NCBI GenBank assembly: GCA_035607415.1
Contig: DATNAQ010000044.1
Coordinates: 124,001 to 188,000, forward strand
DNA length: 64,000 nucleotides
Source: JAQBQH01 sp035607415
GTDB taxonomy: Bacteria > Myxococcota_A > Polyangia > Palsa-1104
Reading direction: 5' to 3'
Both the position numbers and the translations under genes were made by a program. The notes under the pieces were generated by a model. That model had not been told where the DNA came from, ran no database searches, and worked only from the letters and a program-made list of their open reading frames with translations. Below are positions 7,607 through 18,994 of this stretch, piece by piece; positions within the stretch are counted from its first letter, which is position 1, and each line of letters begins with the position of its first letter.

Positions 7607-8209
7607 ATGCAACCGCTATTCGTGGCGTTTCTCGCGTTGATCGAGCCCACATATGTCTCGATCGGTGGACATGACGGCGTCGAGGTTTACATGCGCAAAG
7701 ACACCGGCGCCATCGAGCTCGCGGCCGTCGGCGAGTTCGACGCGCCGCCGGCCGAGGTGCAGGCCGCGCTCCTCGACTATGGCGCGCACGTCCGGATCAA
7801 CAAGCACCTCGCCGAGAGCACGGTGCTGTCGCGCACGCCGGGCGAGCAGCTCGTCTATCAGCACCTCAAGCTGCCCGTCATCAAGGATCGCGACTTCACG
7901 CTGCGCGTGCGCTGGAACGAAAACAGCGCGCGCGGCATCTCATTCAGCATCGACGCCAGCCACGGCCCTGCGGCCACGAAGAAGGCCGTGCGCATGAGCA
8001 CGCTCAACGGCCGCTGGGAGCTCGAGCCGATCCGCGAAGGCAGCGCCACGCGCGCCGTCTATCACGTCGAGATCGACTTCGCCGGCTCGGTCCCGCGCTG
8101 GATGGTGCGCGGCGGCGCGGCGAAAGATCTCCCCGGCGTGTACACCGGCATGCGCCAGCTCATCAGCGATCGTCGCGTCGGGCGCGTCAGCGCAGTCTCT
8201 GCACGCTAG
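7607..8209 (+). CDS. START/SRPBCC-like domain protein
   Basis: 200 residues with a helix-grip (START-like) layout: an N-terminal hydrophobic stretch MQPLFVAFLALI that could be an export signal, then GVEVYMRKDTGAIELAAVGEFDAPPAEVQAALLDY, a core YQHLKLPVIKDRDFTLRVRW and the C-terminal helix region WMVRGGAAKDLPGVYTGMRQLI. Related proteins bind lipids or polyketides; the ligand is unknown. A good ribosome binding site GGAGG lies at about 7594-7598, supporting the ATG at 7607. Transcribed alone; the following 150 bp carry the promoter region of the chemosensory operon. Confidence 0.72.
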   Translation: MQPLFVAFLALIEPTYVSIGGHDGVEVYMRKDTGAIELAAVGEFDAPPAEVQAALLDYGAHVRINKHLAESTVLSRTPGEQLVYQHLKLPVIKDRDFTLRVRWNENSARGISFSIDASHGPAATKKAVRMSTLNGRWELEPIREGSATRAVYHVEIDFAGSVPRWMVRGGAAKDLPGVYTGMRQLISDRRVGRVSAVSAR

Positions 8210-8285
8210 GGCGGTCCGACCGCTCCTGGCGAGCGCTTCGTCTCGATCGTAACCCGCGCGCGCTCGTATCCAGAACATCCCCGAT

Positions 8286-8358
8286 TGCGGCAAATTGCCG
8301 CACCTCGTTGAAACGAGATGCGACCTGAATTCGTCGCGTTGTATAGTCGATCCGGAGG
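8286..8358 (+). promoter_or_regulatory. Regulatory region of the chemosensory operon
   Basis: Two adjacent inverted repeats precede the operon: TGCGGCAA-A-TTGCCGCA (8286-8302, 8-bp arms) and CTCGTT-GA-AACGAG (8304-8317, 6-bp arms). A -10-like TATAGT lies at 8342-8347 without a clear -35 at the right distance, which suggests activator-dependent transcription. A strong ribosome binding site GGAGGG is at 8353-8358, 5 bp before the GTG at 8364. The palindromes are candidate operators; the regulator is unknown. Confidence 0.5.
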
Positions 8359-8363
8359 GTGAT

Positions 8364-8825
8364 GTGAGCCGAGGTGCGGGTGCGGGTGCGGATCTAGCCA
8401 TCGTGGCGCGCGTGGGCGCGCGCTTTTGCGCCATTCCGTTGGAGCACACGCGCGAGACCATGCGGCTGCAGCCGATCGAGCCGCTCGCCGGCGCGCCGCC
8501 GTACGTGCTCGGCTTGTCGATCATCCGCGGCGAGGCGGTGCCGGTCGTGGACCTCGCGGCGCTCGTCGGTGGCGCCGGCACGCGCGAGCGGCTGATCTCG
8601 CTCCGCGTCGGCGAGCGCGCGCTGGCCGTCGCCGTCGACGAGGTGCTCGGCGTACAGGCGATCGATCGCGCCACGCTGGCCGACGCGCCGCCCTTGGCGC
8701 AGCTGGCGCGCCCCGAGGTGATCGACGCCATCGGGGTCCTCGATGCGCGCCTGCTCCTGCTCTTGCGCGCGGCGCGGCTCTTGTCGGAGGACGATTGGCA
8801 GCGGATGGCGGCCGGGCCCGCGTGA
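8364..8825 (+). CDS. CheW-like coupling protein (first)
   Basis: About 153-residue CheW domain protein, first gene of the chemosensory operon. It begins IVARVGARFCAIPLEHTRETMRL, contains YVLGLSIIRGEAVPVVDLAALVG (the conserved G-x-x-x-x-RG-x-x-x-P-V-x-D-L core) and a second subdomain LISLRVGERALAVAVDEVLGV. It should bridge the MCP and CheA in the receptor array. Start chosen at GTG 8364 because of the GGAGGG site; the in-frame TTG further upstream lies within the palindromes. Its stop overlaps the CheR start as GTGA. In the Wsp layout it corresponds to WspB or WspD. Confidence 0.88.
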   Translation: MSRGAGAGADLAIVARVGARFCAIPLEHTRETMRLQPIEPLAGAPPYVLGLSIIRGEAVPVVDLAALVGGAGTRERLISLRVGERALAVAVDEVLGVQAIDRATLADAPPLAQLARPEVIDAIGVLDARLLLLLRAARLLSEDDWQRMAAGPA

Positions 8826-10225
8826 AACCGCGCGCCGAGCCGGAAGAGCTCGCTCGTCTGCGCCGCCTCGTCGGTGCGCGCCTCGGGCTGCACCTCCACG
8901 AAGTGAACGACGTCGCGCTGGGCGTCGCGCTCGAGCGCTGCGCCGACGCGGGCGCGGGCGGCATTGGCGGTTTCCTCGAGCGGCTCGCCTCGCCGTCGCG
9001 GGCGCGCGAGCTGGAGGCGCTCGCCGCCGAGCTCACCGTCGGCGAGACCTACTTCTTCCGCGAGGCCGACCAGCTCCGCGCCTTTGGCGACCTCGCGCGC
9101 GCCGAGCCCGGCCTCGAGCGCGTGCTCTCGGCCGGCTGCGCCTCGGGCGAGGAGGCCTATTCGCTGGCGATGGTCACACCGGATCGGCCGTCGCTCGCGA
9201 TCGTCGGCATCGACGTCCACGCGGCGGCGATCGCGCGCGCGCGCCGCGGCTGGTACGCCGAGTGGGCGCTGCGGCAGACGCCGGCCGGGGAGCGCGCGCG
9301 CTGGTTTCGCCAGGACGGGCGCGGCTGGATGCTCGATCCCACGATCCGCGGGCGCGCCTCGTTCGAGGTGCGCAACCTCGCCGACGATGCGCCCGATCTG
9401 TGGCGCACCGCGGTCTTCGACGTGGTGTTTCTGCGCAACGTCATCATGTACTTCTCGCGCGAGCAGGCGGCGGCGCTCGTGGCCCGCGTGGCGCGCGCGC
9501 TGCGGCCGGGCGGGCACCTGTTTCTGGGGCACGCCGAGTCGCTGCGCGATCTGTCGGACGAGTTCGCGTTGCACAGCTCGCACGGCACCTTCTACTATCG
9601 GCGGCGCAGCCGTACCGTGATGGCACCGCGCGCGGCGGAGCGATCGCTGCCGTCCCTTCCGCCCCCGCCGCACGGCCTCGTGCCACCTGCGCCGCCCGCG
9701 CCCTCGCCGCCGGCAGCGACGCCAGGCGGGCTCGAACAGGCGCTCGCGCTGCTCCGGCAGGAGCGGTTCGCCGAGGCGCTCGACGTGGTCACCGAGCTGC
9801 CGTCGACGGTCCGGCGCGATCACGACGTCGAGCTCCTGCGCGCCGTGCTGCTCACGCAGCAGGCGCGGCTCGCCGAGGCCGGCGCGCTGTGCGAGGCGCT
9901 GCTCGCGGCCGACGAGCGCGATCCGGCCGCGCACTATCTCCTGGCCCTGCTCCACGAGCAGGCCGGCGAGCTCGACGCCGCCGTCGCCGAGGATCGCGCC
10001 GCTGCGCGCTTCGATCCGGCGTTCGCCATGCCCCACTTGCACCTCGGGCTTTTGGCGCGACGCGCCGGCGATCGGCGGCTGGCCCAGCGGGCGCTCGCCG
10101 AGGCGCTGCGCCTGCTCGACGGCGAAGACCGGACGCGCCTCGAGCTCTTCGGCGGCGGCTTCGGCCGCGAGGCGTTGCGCGAGCTGTGCCGCTCGCAGCT
10201 GAGCGCCGCGAAGGCAGAGGCATGA
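8822..10225 (+). CDS. CheR-type methyltransferase with C-terminal TPR domain
   Basis: 467 residues. Residues 1-270 are a CheR methyltransferase: N-terminal helix region LRRLVGARLGLHL, VGETYFFRE, the SAM site VLSAGCASGEEAYSLAM, then VFLRNVIMYF and LRPGGHLFLGHAESL. A Pro/Ala-rich linker (about 283-300) is followed by tetratricopeptide repeats to the C-terminus. CheR-TPR fusions are typical of alternative (non-motility) chemosensory systems such as WspC and of myxobacterial FrzF. It should methylate glutamates on the MCP encoded two genes downstream. Start GTG 8822 overlaps the cheW stop; its own stop overlaps the next ATG as ATGA. Confidence 0.92.
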   Translation: MKPRAEPEELARLRRLVGARLGLHLHEVNDVALGVALERCADAGAGGIGGFLERLASPSRARELEALAAELTVGETYFFREADQLRAFGDLARAEPGLERVLSAGCASGEEAYSLAMVTPDRPSLAIVGIDVHAAAIARARRGWYAEWALRQTPAGERARWFRQDGRGWMLDPTIRGRASFEVRNLADDAPDLWRTAVFDVVFLRNVIMYFSREQAAALVARVARALRPGGHLFLGHAESLRDLSDEFALHSSHGTFYYRRRSRTVMAPRAAERSLPSLPPPPHGLVPPAPPAPSPPAATPGGLEQALALLRQERFAEALDVVTELPSTVRRDHDVELLRAVLLTQQARLAEAGALCEALLAADERDPAAHYLLALLHEQAGELDAAVAEDRAAARFDPAFAMPHLHLGLLARRAGDRRLAQRALAEALRLLDGEDRTRLELFGGGFGREALRELCRSQLSAAKAEA

Positions 10226-10707
10226 GCGAACGGGTGATCGCGCTGCGCCACGCCTTCGACGAAGCCTTCCGCCGCGCCGCGCACGAGCTCGCCGACGATC
10301 GCGCACGTCTTCTGCGCCTGCGCGTCGGCGGCGACGCCTACGCCTTCCGCCTCGACGAGATCGCGAGCTTCGCCGCCGCGCGCAGGATCGTGCCGCTGGC
10401 CAGCGCCGTCCCGGGTCTGCTCGGCCTGGCCGGCCTGCGCGGCACGCTCGTCCCCGTCTACAGCCTGGCGGCCCTCCTCGGCCGCGCCGCCGACGACGAG
10501 GCGCCGCGCTGGTTCGTGCTGTGCGGCGGAGCGGAGCCGGTCGCGCTCGCCTTCGCGCGCTTCGAGGGCTACGTCGAAACGGCGCGCGGCGAGCTGCGCG
10601 GCAGCGTCGTCCAGCTCGACCGACGCCCCCACACCTTGATCAGTATCCCGACCCTGCTGGCGTCGATGAGCGCGAGCCTCGTCAGCGCCGGTCCCCAGGA
10701 GCGATGA
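10222..10707 (+). CDS. CheW-like coupling protein (second)
   Basis: 161 residues, second CheW of the operon. After an N-terminal helical extension (about 30 residues) it has LLRLRVGGDAYAFRLDEI, then VPGLLGLAGLRGTLVPVYSL, the CheW core, and a second subdomain WFVLCGGAEPVALAFARFEGYV. Two CheW proteins flanking CheR-TPR is exactly the WspB-WspC-WspD arrangement. Start and stop are coupled to neighbours (ATGA upstream, 1 bp gap to the MCP ATG). Confidence 0.88.
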   Translation: MSERVIALRHAFDEAFRRAAHELADDRARLLRLRVGGDAYAFRLDEIASFAAARRIVPLASAVPGLLGLAGLRGTLVPVYSLAALLGRAADDEAPRWFVLCGGAEPVALAFARFEGYVETARGELRGSVVQLDRRPHTLISIPTLLASMSASLVSAGPQER

Positions 10708-10708
10708 C

Positions 10709-12166
10709 ATGTGGACGTTCGGTAGGAAGATTGCGGTCGGATTCGCGCTGTCGTTCATCGTGCTCGGTGCCGTCGGGCTCGTCGCCTATCGCAGCATCTC
10801 GTCGCTGACGACGACGAGCTACCAGGTCACGCACACGCACGTCGTCATCGAGGACACCGCGCGCCTGGTCACGCTCCTCAGCGACGCCGAGACCGGGCAG
10901 CGCGGGTTCGTCATCACCGGCGACGAGCAGTTCCTCGAGCCGTACACCGCCGCGACGCAGACGATCGAGCGCACGGTGCGCGAGCTGCGCGAACAGACCG
11001 CCGACAATCCGGCGCAGCAGAAGCGCATCGACGAGCTGGAGCCGCTGATCGCGTCGAAGCTGGGCGAGCTGCGCCAGGTGATCGAGATGCGGCGCGCCGG
11101 CGCCACCGCCGAGGTGACCCGACGCGTGCAGAACGGCGATGGCAAACGCTACATGGACGGCATCCGGCGCATCCTCGGCGACATGGCCACGCAGGAGCAC
11201 GAGCTTCTGCGCCAGCGCGCCGCCGACGTCGAGAGCACGGCCAGCGGCGCGCGCGCCACGCTCCTCTACGGCACGCTCATCGGCCTCACGCTGGTGGTTT
11301 TGATCGGCTTCGCCATCACGCGCTCGCTGTCGATGCAGATCGGCTCCGCCATCAGCCACGTGCAGAGCTCGTCGGCGGAGCTGCAGGCGGCCGCCAATCA
11401 GCAGGTGACGGGCGCCAAGGAGCAGGCGACGGCGATGAGCCAGATTACGACGACGATCAGCGAGCTGCTCGCCACGTCGCGGCAGATCGCCGAGAGCGCG
11501 CAGCGGGTGGCGCAGATCGCGAACGAGACGGTCGGCGCGGCGCGCACCGGCGATCAGTCGATGTCGCGCACCCACGAGTCGGTGAGCGCGATCAAGCGGC
11601 AGGTCGACGTCATCGTTCAGCACATGCTCGAGCTCGGCAAGAAGTCGCAGCAGATCGGCGGGATCCTCGAGATCATCAACGAGCTCGCCGAGCAGACCAA
11701 CATCCTCGCCATCAACGCCACCATCGAAGCCGCGGGCGCGGGCGAGATGGGGCGGCGCTTCGCCGTCGTCGCCGACGAGATCCGCAAGCTCGCCGATCGC
11801 GTGGGCGTGTCGACCAAGGAGATCCGCGGGCTCGTCGACGACATCCGCTCGGCGGTGAACACGACGGTGATGGCGACCGAGTCGGGCTCGAAGGCGGTCG
11901 AGCTGGGCACGCGGCAGTTCGAGGACGTGGCCAGCTCGTTCAAGCAGATCGCGTCGCTGGTGGCGAGCACGACCGAGGCGGCCAAGGAGATCGAGTTCTC
12001 GACCAAGCAGCAGACGACGGCGGTCGAGCAGGTCAACCTGGCGGTGGTCAACGTGTCGCAGGCGGCGCGCGAGACCGAGTCGAGCTCGAGCCAGACGCTG
12101 CAGACCTCGGCGCAGCTGTCGACGCTGTCGCGTGACCTCGGGCGGTTGATCCAGCCGAGCGCGTGA
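10709..12166 (+). CDS. Methyl-accepting chemotaxis protein with CHASE3-like sensor
   Basis: 485 residues. TM1 is at about 8-30, a periplasmic four-helix CHASE3-like domain at about 35-180 (signature LLSDAETGQRGFVITGDEQFLEPY), TM2 at about 184-206. No convincing HAMP follows: the protein passes from TM2 quickly into the signalling helix. The hairpin tip is canonical (EIINELAEQTNILAINATIEAAGAGE to RRFAVVADEIRKLADR). No C-terminal CheR-tethering pentapeptide. It is the receptor of this operon, sensing an envelope or extracellular cue, and occupies the WspA role although placed fourth instead of first. Confidence 0.92.
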   Translation: MWTFGRKIAVGFALSFIVLGAVGLVAYRSISSLTTTSYQVTHTHVVIEDTARLVTLLSDAETGQRGFVITGDEQFLEPYTAATQTIERTVRELREQTADNPAQQKRIDELEPLIASKLGELRQVIEMRRAGATAEVTRRVQNGDGKRYMDGIRRILGDMATQEHELLRQRAADVESTASGARATLLYGTLIGLTLVVLIGFAITRSLSMQIGSAISHVQSSSAELQAAANQQVTGAKEQATAMSQITTTISELLATSRQIAESAQRVAQIANETVGAARTGDQSMSRTHESVSAIKRQVDVIVQHMLELGKKSQQIGGILEIINELAEQTNILAINATIEAAGAGEMGRRFAVVADEIRKLADRVGVSTKEIRGLVDDIRSAVNTTVMATESGSKAVELGTRQFEDVASSFKQIASLVASTTEAAKEIEFSTKQQTTAVEQVNLAVVNVSQAARETESSSSQTLQTSAQLSTLSRDLGRLIQPSA

Positions 12167-14181
12167 TGGCGAAGGACCCGTACCAATACTTCCGCTTCGA
12201 GGCGCGCGAGCTCGGCGAGACGATGGGGCGCGGCGTGCTCGAGCTCGAGCGCGGCGGCGCGAGCGCCGAGGCGGTGCTGCGGCTGTTGCGCGCGGCGCAC
12301 ACGCTCAAAGGGGCGGCGCGGGTGGTCAAACAGGCGCCGATCGCGGCGGCGGCGCATGCGTTCGAGGAGGTGCTGGCGCCGTATCGCGAGCGGCCGGACG
12401 GGATCGGGAAGGCGGAGATCGCGGCGATGCTGGCGCGCATCGACGAGATCCACACGCTCGTCGGCGCGCTCGACGCTCCGGCGACGACGACGACGGCGGC
12501 GACCACCATGACGACGACAGGCGCGACGGCCGTGGTGAGCGTGGCGCCGGTGCCGGCGGTCGAGCCGCTGCAGCACGTGCGCGTCGAGCTGGCGGAGATG
12601 GACGCGCTCGGCGAGGACCTCTCGGAGGTGGCCGTGCGCCTGACCGCGGTGCGCCGGCTCGTCGAGAAGCTCGGCCGCGCGCGCACGCTCGAGAGCGCCG
12701 CGGAGCTACGCGCCGCGCTGGCCGCGGCGGAGCGCGAGCTGTGCGCCGGGCTCGACGACGCCGACCGCGAGATGCTGCAGCTCCGCGAGCGCGCCGGCCG
12801 GCTGCGGCTGCTGCCGGCGGAGACGCTGTTCGCGCCGCTCGAGCGCGCCGTGCGCGACGCCAGCGTAGCGCTCGGCCGCACCGCCCGCTTTCACTCGCTC
12901 GGCGGCGAGGTGCGGCTCGACGCCGCCGTGCTGGCGCAGATGCGCGATGCGCTCCTGCACGTGGTGCGCAACTCGGTCACCCACGGCCTCGAGCCCGAGG
13001 CCGAGCGCATCGCCCGCGGCAAGCCGCCGTCGGGCACCATCACCGTCGAGGTGGCGCGCCGCGATCACCGCATCGCCTTCCGCTGCCACGACGACGGCCG
13101 CGGCATCGACGGCGCCGCCGTGCGCCGCGCCGCGGTCGCGCGCGGGATCCTCGAGCCGTCGGCCGCCGAGAGGCTCGGCCCGAGCGAGTCGGTGCGGCTC
13201 ATCTTGCGCAGCGGCGTGACCACCGCGCCGAGCGTGACCGAGCTGGCCGGGCGCGGCGTGGGGCTCGACGCGGTCCAGGCGGCGGTGGCGCAGCTCGGCG
13301 GCGAGGTGGCCATCGAGAGCGCGCCCGGTTCGGGCACGGCGGTGACGCTGACGGTGCCGGTGGCGCTGTCGTCGCTGGTAGTGCTGGCCGTGGAGGCGGC
13401 GGGCGTGACCGCGTCGCTGCCGCTCGACGCCGTGCGCCGCACCGTGCGCGTCGCCGAAGACGAGATCGTGCACGGCGCCGAGCACGACGCCCTCGTCGTC
13501 GACGGCGAAGCGGTGCCGTTCTTGCCGCTGGCGACGGCGCTGCGCCGGCCGCTGGCGCCGGGGCGCCGCGCCGAGCCGTGGTCGGCGGTGCTGATCGAGG
13601 CGGGCCCGCTGCGCGGCGCGGTCGGCGTCGATCGGCTGGTCGGTACGAGCACGATCGTGCTGCGGCCGCTGCCGCGGCTGGCCGGCTCGGTGCCGGCGGT
13701 GCTCGGCGCCTCGCTCGACGCCGACGGCAATCCGCAGCTGGTGCTCGATCCGCCGGCGCTGGTGCAGGCGACGCGCGCGGGGCGGGGCGCGATCGCCGAT
13801 CAGCCGCCCGTCGAGCGCCGGCCGGTGCTGGTGATCGACGACTCGCTGACCACGCGCATGCTCGAGCAGAGCATCCTGCAGTCGGCCGGCTACGACGTCG
13901 AGCTGGCCACCTCGGCCGAAGAGGGGCTCGAGCTGGCCCGCCAGCGCCGCTACAGCCTCTTCATCGTCGACGTGGAGATGCCCGGCATGAACGGCTTTCA
14001 GTTCCTCGACGTGGTGCGCGGCGACAGCGAGCTGCGCGGCACGCCCGCGATCCTGGTCACCTCGCGCAACTCGCCCGACGACAAGCGGCGCGGCCGGCAA
14101 GCGGGGGCGCGCGCCTACATCGTCAAGAGCGAGTTCCACCAGGGGCGGCTGCTCGAGACCATTCGCGAGCTGGTGGGCTGA
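12166..14181 (+). CDS. Hybrid CheA histidine kinase with C-terminal receiver
   Basis: 671 residues. Hpt domain with His45 in AAHTLKGAARVV, a Thr-rich linker near 107-120, no P2 domain, dimerisation helices, HATPase with the N box HVVRNSVTHGLEPEAERI and later G boxes GRGIDG and GRGVGLDAV, a CheW-like P5 domain, and a receiver from about 545 with phosphoacceptor Asp near 602 (LFIVDVEMPGMNG). This is the WspE/FrzE architecture. Phosphate should pass from His45 to its own receiver and to CheB and the triple-receiver kinase encoded next. ATG 12166 overlaps the MCP stop (TGATG); a GTG one codon upstream is the alternative. Confidence 0.93.
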   Translation: MAKDPYQYFRFEARELGETMGRGVLELERGGASAEAVLRLLRAAHTLKGAARVVKQAPIAAAAHAFEEVLAPYRERPDGIGKAEIAAMLARIDEIHTLVGALDAPATTTTAATTMTTTGATAVVSVAPVPAVEPLQHVRVELAEMDALGEDLSEVAVRLTAVRRLVEKLGRARTLESAAELRAALAAAERELCAGLDDADREMLQLRERAGRLRLLPAETLFAPLERAVRDASVALGRTARFHSLGGEVRLDAAVLAQMRDALLHVVRNSVTHGLEPEAERIARGKPPSGTITVEVARRDHRIAFRCHDDGRGIDGAAVRRAAVARGILEPSAAERLGPSESVRLILRSGVTTAPSVTELAGRGVGLDAVQAAVAQLGGEVAIESAPGSGTAVTLTVPVALSSLVVLAVEAAGVTASLPLDAVRRTVRVAEDEIVHGAEHDALVVDGEAVPFLPLATALRRPLAPGRRAEPWSAVLIEAGPLRGAVGVDRLVGTSTIVLRPLPRLAGSVPAVLGASLDADGNPQLVLDPPALVQATRAGRGAIADQPPVERRPVLVIDDSLTTRMLEQSILQSAGYDVELATSAEEGLELARQRRYSLFIVDVEMPGMNGFQFLDVVRGDSELRGTPAILVTSRNSPDDKRRGRQAGARAYIVKSEFHQGRLLETIRELVG

Positions 14182-15223
14182 TGGCGCGCGTGCGCGTGCT
14201 CGTCGTCGATGACTCGCTGACGGTGCGGCGGCGCATCGTCGAGGTGCTGCAATCGGATCCGGAGCTCGAGGTCGTCGGCGAGGCGGAGGACGGCCGGCGC
14301 TGCATCGAGCTGTGCCAGCAGCTCAGGCCCGACGTCATCACGCTCGACATGGTGATGCCGGTGATGAGCGGGCTGGCCGCCACCGAGTACATCATGGCGT
14401 ACTTCCCAACGCCGATCGTGATCGTGTCGGCGTCGATGAACCGCGGCGACGTCTTCCGCACCTACGAGGCGCTCGCCGCCGGCGCCATCGAAGTGGTGGA
14501 GAAGCCGCGCGACGACGGGACCGACGACGACTGGGAGAGCCGGCTCATCTTCACGGTCAAGGTCGCCGCGCGCGTCAAGGTGATCACGCATCCTCGCCTG
14601 CGCCTGGGCAGCGTGCACGCGGCCGCGCGGCTCGCCGGCGCGCGCAGCGACGCGGCGATCGAGGCCATCGCCATCGGCGCGTCGACGGGCGGCCCCGGCG
14701 CCGTCGTCGAGATCCTGCGCGGGCTGCCGGCGAGCTTGAGCGTGCCCATCCTGCTGGTCGTGCACATCGATCAGGCGTTCGGCAAGAGCTTCGCCGAATG
14801 GCTCGACGGCCAGTCGTCGCTGCGCGTGCGCCTCGCCACCGACGGCGAGCGGCTGCCGGCGCGCGACGTGGTGATGGCGCCGCCCGATCAGCACCTGGTG
14901 TTGCGCGACGGGCGGCTGCACCTGACGCGCGACGCCGCGCGCCACTCGTGCCGGCCGTCGGTGGACACGCTCTTCGAATCGGTGGCGGCGCAGCTCGGCC
15001 GGCGCGTGGCCGCGTGCCTGCTCACCGGCATGGGACGCGACGGCGCCGAGGGGCTGCTCGCGGTGCGCCGCGCCGGCGGCGCCACCATCGCGCAGGACGA
15101 GGCGACGTCGATCGTGTTCGGCATGCCGCGCGAGGCGATCGCGCTCGGCGCGGCGCTGCACGTGCTGCCGCTCGAGCGCATCGCGCCGATGCTGGCGACG
15201 CTGGCCGAGGCGAGGAGCCGGCC

Positions 15224-15227
<4 letters not shown>
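14181..15227 (+). CDS. CheB-type protein-glutamate methylesterase
   Basis: 348 residues: receiver (phosphoacceptor Asp56 in VITLDMVMPVMSG) joined to a CheB methylesterase domain with the catalytic Ser near 168 (AIGASTGGPG), His in LLVVHIDQAFGKSFAEWL and Asp in LLTGMGRDGAEG. It demethylates or deamidates the MCP when phosphorylated, opposing the CheR-TPR enzyme and giving adaptation. It matches WspF. Start overlaps the CheA stop (TGATG), stop overlaps the next gene (GTGA). Confidence 0.94.
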
Positions 15228-17215
<1,988 letters not shown>

Positions 17216-17280
17216 GCGCGTCTGAAACTTGTTTGAGCGCGCGCGGCGCCGACCGCGGCGCGTGCTAGGCTGACGCTGCG

Positions 17281-18291
17281 ATGCGACGAGAACCGATCGT
17301 GGCGTTGGCGATGCTGCTCGTGGCTGGATGCTCGTCTTCCGCAAACAGCGGCGGCGGGATGGGCGATCCGACGAGCGACCTCGCGCAATCCGGGGCGCCC
17401 GACGACGGCGGCACCGCGATCGGCGATCTCGCGTCGGGCGGCGGCGGCGGCGGTGGCAGCGGGCTCACGGCGAATCAGAAAGCCGTCGCCGAGGCGATGA
17501 CGAGCATCTGGGAGAACGACACGCCCCTCCTCGACTACGCCTACTCCGAGAACATCCACGACGGGCGCGGCTACACCTCGGGCCGCGCCGGCTTCTGCAC
17601 CGGCACCGGCGACGCCATCCAGGTCGTCGACTGCTACGACAAGCTGCGCACGGCGGCGAACGGCAACCTCATGGCCAAGTACATGCCGGCGCTGACGACG
17701 ATCAACGATCAGTACATGCAGACGGGCATGGACCAGGGCGACACGTCGCTGCTCGACGCCGTCGGCAATTGGGTCAATGACTGGGGCGCGAGCGACACCA
17801 CGACGGCGACGCAGGCCGACTTCGACAAGTGCCAGGATCAGGTGAGCGACCTCCTCTACTACACGCCGGCGATGCAGGCGGCGACCAAGGTCGGCGCGAC
17901 CTCGGCGCTGAGCCGCGCCGCGCTCTACGACATGTGGATCAACCAGGGCGACGACACGCTGGTGAAGCAGACCAACAGCGCGCTCGGCGTGGCGACGACG
18001 ATCGGCGTCGGCAACACGGTCACCGAAGATCAGTGGCTCACCAAGCTCATCGAGCTGCGCCGCGATCTACTCGCCGGCGATGCCACCTGGGCGTCGTCGG
18101 TGGATCGCGTCGCCGGCTACGAGAAGGCGCGCCGGCGCGGGAATTGGGATCTGTCGCAGCCGGTCGACAGCGCGGTGAAGGCCACGCAGTGCTGGCCGGG
18201 CGGTGGCTATCAGGACAGCGGCTATACCGCGTACGTCATCAATGCCGATGGATCGTCGGCGAAGACGACGACGGCGGCGTCCTGCCAGTGA
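17281..18291 (+). CDS. GH46 chitosanase lipoprotein
   Basis: 336 residues. The signal peptide ends in LLVAGC with lipid-modified Cys17, followed by a Gly/Asp-rich linker to residue 60. The catalytic domain starts LTANQKAVAEAMTSIWEND: Glu78 (TSIWEN) and Asp94 (HDGRGYTSG) correspond to the acid/base pair of family 46 chitosanases, and GRAGFCTGTGDAIQVVDCY is a hallmark segment. It should hydrolyse beta-1,4-glucosamine polymers at the outer membrane or cell surface, relevant to attack on fungal walls. Being a lipoprotein rather than a freely secreted enzyme is notable. The last 53 bp overlap the convergent gene on the other strand. Start ATG 17281, a TAGGCT -10-like box at 17266-17271. Confidence 0.9.
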   Translation: MRREPIVALAMLLVAGCSSSANSGGGMGDPTSDLAQSGAPDDGGTAIGDLASGGGGGGGSGLTANQKAVAEAMTSIWENDTPLLDYAYSENIHDGRGYTSGRAGFCTGTGDAIQVVDCYDKLRTAANGNLMAKYMPALTTINDQYMQTGMDQGDTSLLDAVGNWVNDWGASDTTTATQADFDKCQDQVSDLLYYTPAMQAATKVGATSALSRAALYDMWINQGDDTLVKQTNSALGVATTIGVGNTVTEDQWLTKLIELRRDLLAGDATWASSVDRVAGYEKARRRGNWDLSQPVDSAVKATQCWPGGGYQDSGYTAYVINADGSSAKTTTAASCQ

Positions 18292-18838
18292 CGGTCCAGT
18301 CGACCGACATCGACTCGCCGACGTCGAGGCACGACCAGCGGGCGCTGAGCTCGTCCATGCGCGCGCAGACGCGATCGAAGAGCTCGCGCGTGAACAGGCG
18401 GCGCTGCTCGTCGGGCAGGCGCTCGAGCGCGCTCTTGATCGAGCCGCCGACGCCGCCGCTGCGCGCGGGATCTTTCGAGCGGCGCGCCCATTCGCAGCAG
18501 CAGATATAGGCGGCGACCTCGGAGAAGTGGTCGTCGCTGCGCTCGCCGCGGCGGAGCTTGCCGGCGTCGCGGCGCTCGGCCTTGCGGCGGCGGCGCGAGG
18601 CGTCGCGGCGCGATTCGCCGGCGACGAGATGCGGAGCGCCGCCGCTGTCGCCGCCCGCGGCCCAGAAGCCGAAGATGCCGCGCGTCAGCCCGAGCTCGCT
18701 CTCGACGATGAAGTGCGCGAGGTCGTGCGGGAGCAGGTCGCTGTAGCCGAAGGCCTGGAACTCGACCGGCGGCAGCGGCGCACGCAGCACGCGCAGCGCG
18801 TAGCGGCGGTCGTCGGTGCGATGGAACTGTACTTCCAT
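18239..18838 (-). CDS. Conserved hypothetical protein
   Basis: 199 residues, no signal peptide or membrane helix. The N-terminus MEVQFHRTDDRRYALRVLR and the segment GYSDLLPHDLAHFIVESELGL, then GIFGFWAAGGDSGG, match a family of uncharacterised proteins that I recognise by the LPHDLxHFxVExELGL motif; no function is known. The middle is Arg/Lys rich. Start fixed by AAGGAGG about 8 bp before the ATG. It is convergent with the chitosanase gene and overlaps it by 53 bp (18239-18291). Confidence 0.7.
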   Translation of the reverse strand: MEVQFHRTDDRRYALRVLRAPLPPVEFQAFGYSDLLPHDLAHFIVESELGLTRGIFGFWAAGGDSGGAPHLVAGESRRDASRRRRKAERRDAGKLRRGERSDDHFSEVAAYICCCEWARRSKDPARSGGVGGSIKSALERLPDEQRRLFTRELFDRVCARMDELSARWSCLDVGESMSVDWTVTGRTPPSSSSPTIHRH

Positions 18839-18994
18839 GGCGCGCCTCCTTGGTTCGTCGTCGACGCACCCATAGGATAGCGGCGCGCTTCGCTCGCGGC
18901 AACGTGTGCAGAAGCGCCGCGGCGCTGGGGTCTCGGCTCCCGGGGATGGCACGAAGAATCGCGGGGTTGTCGACGCGGACGGGCGGTACGGATC

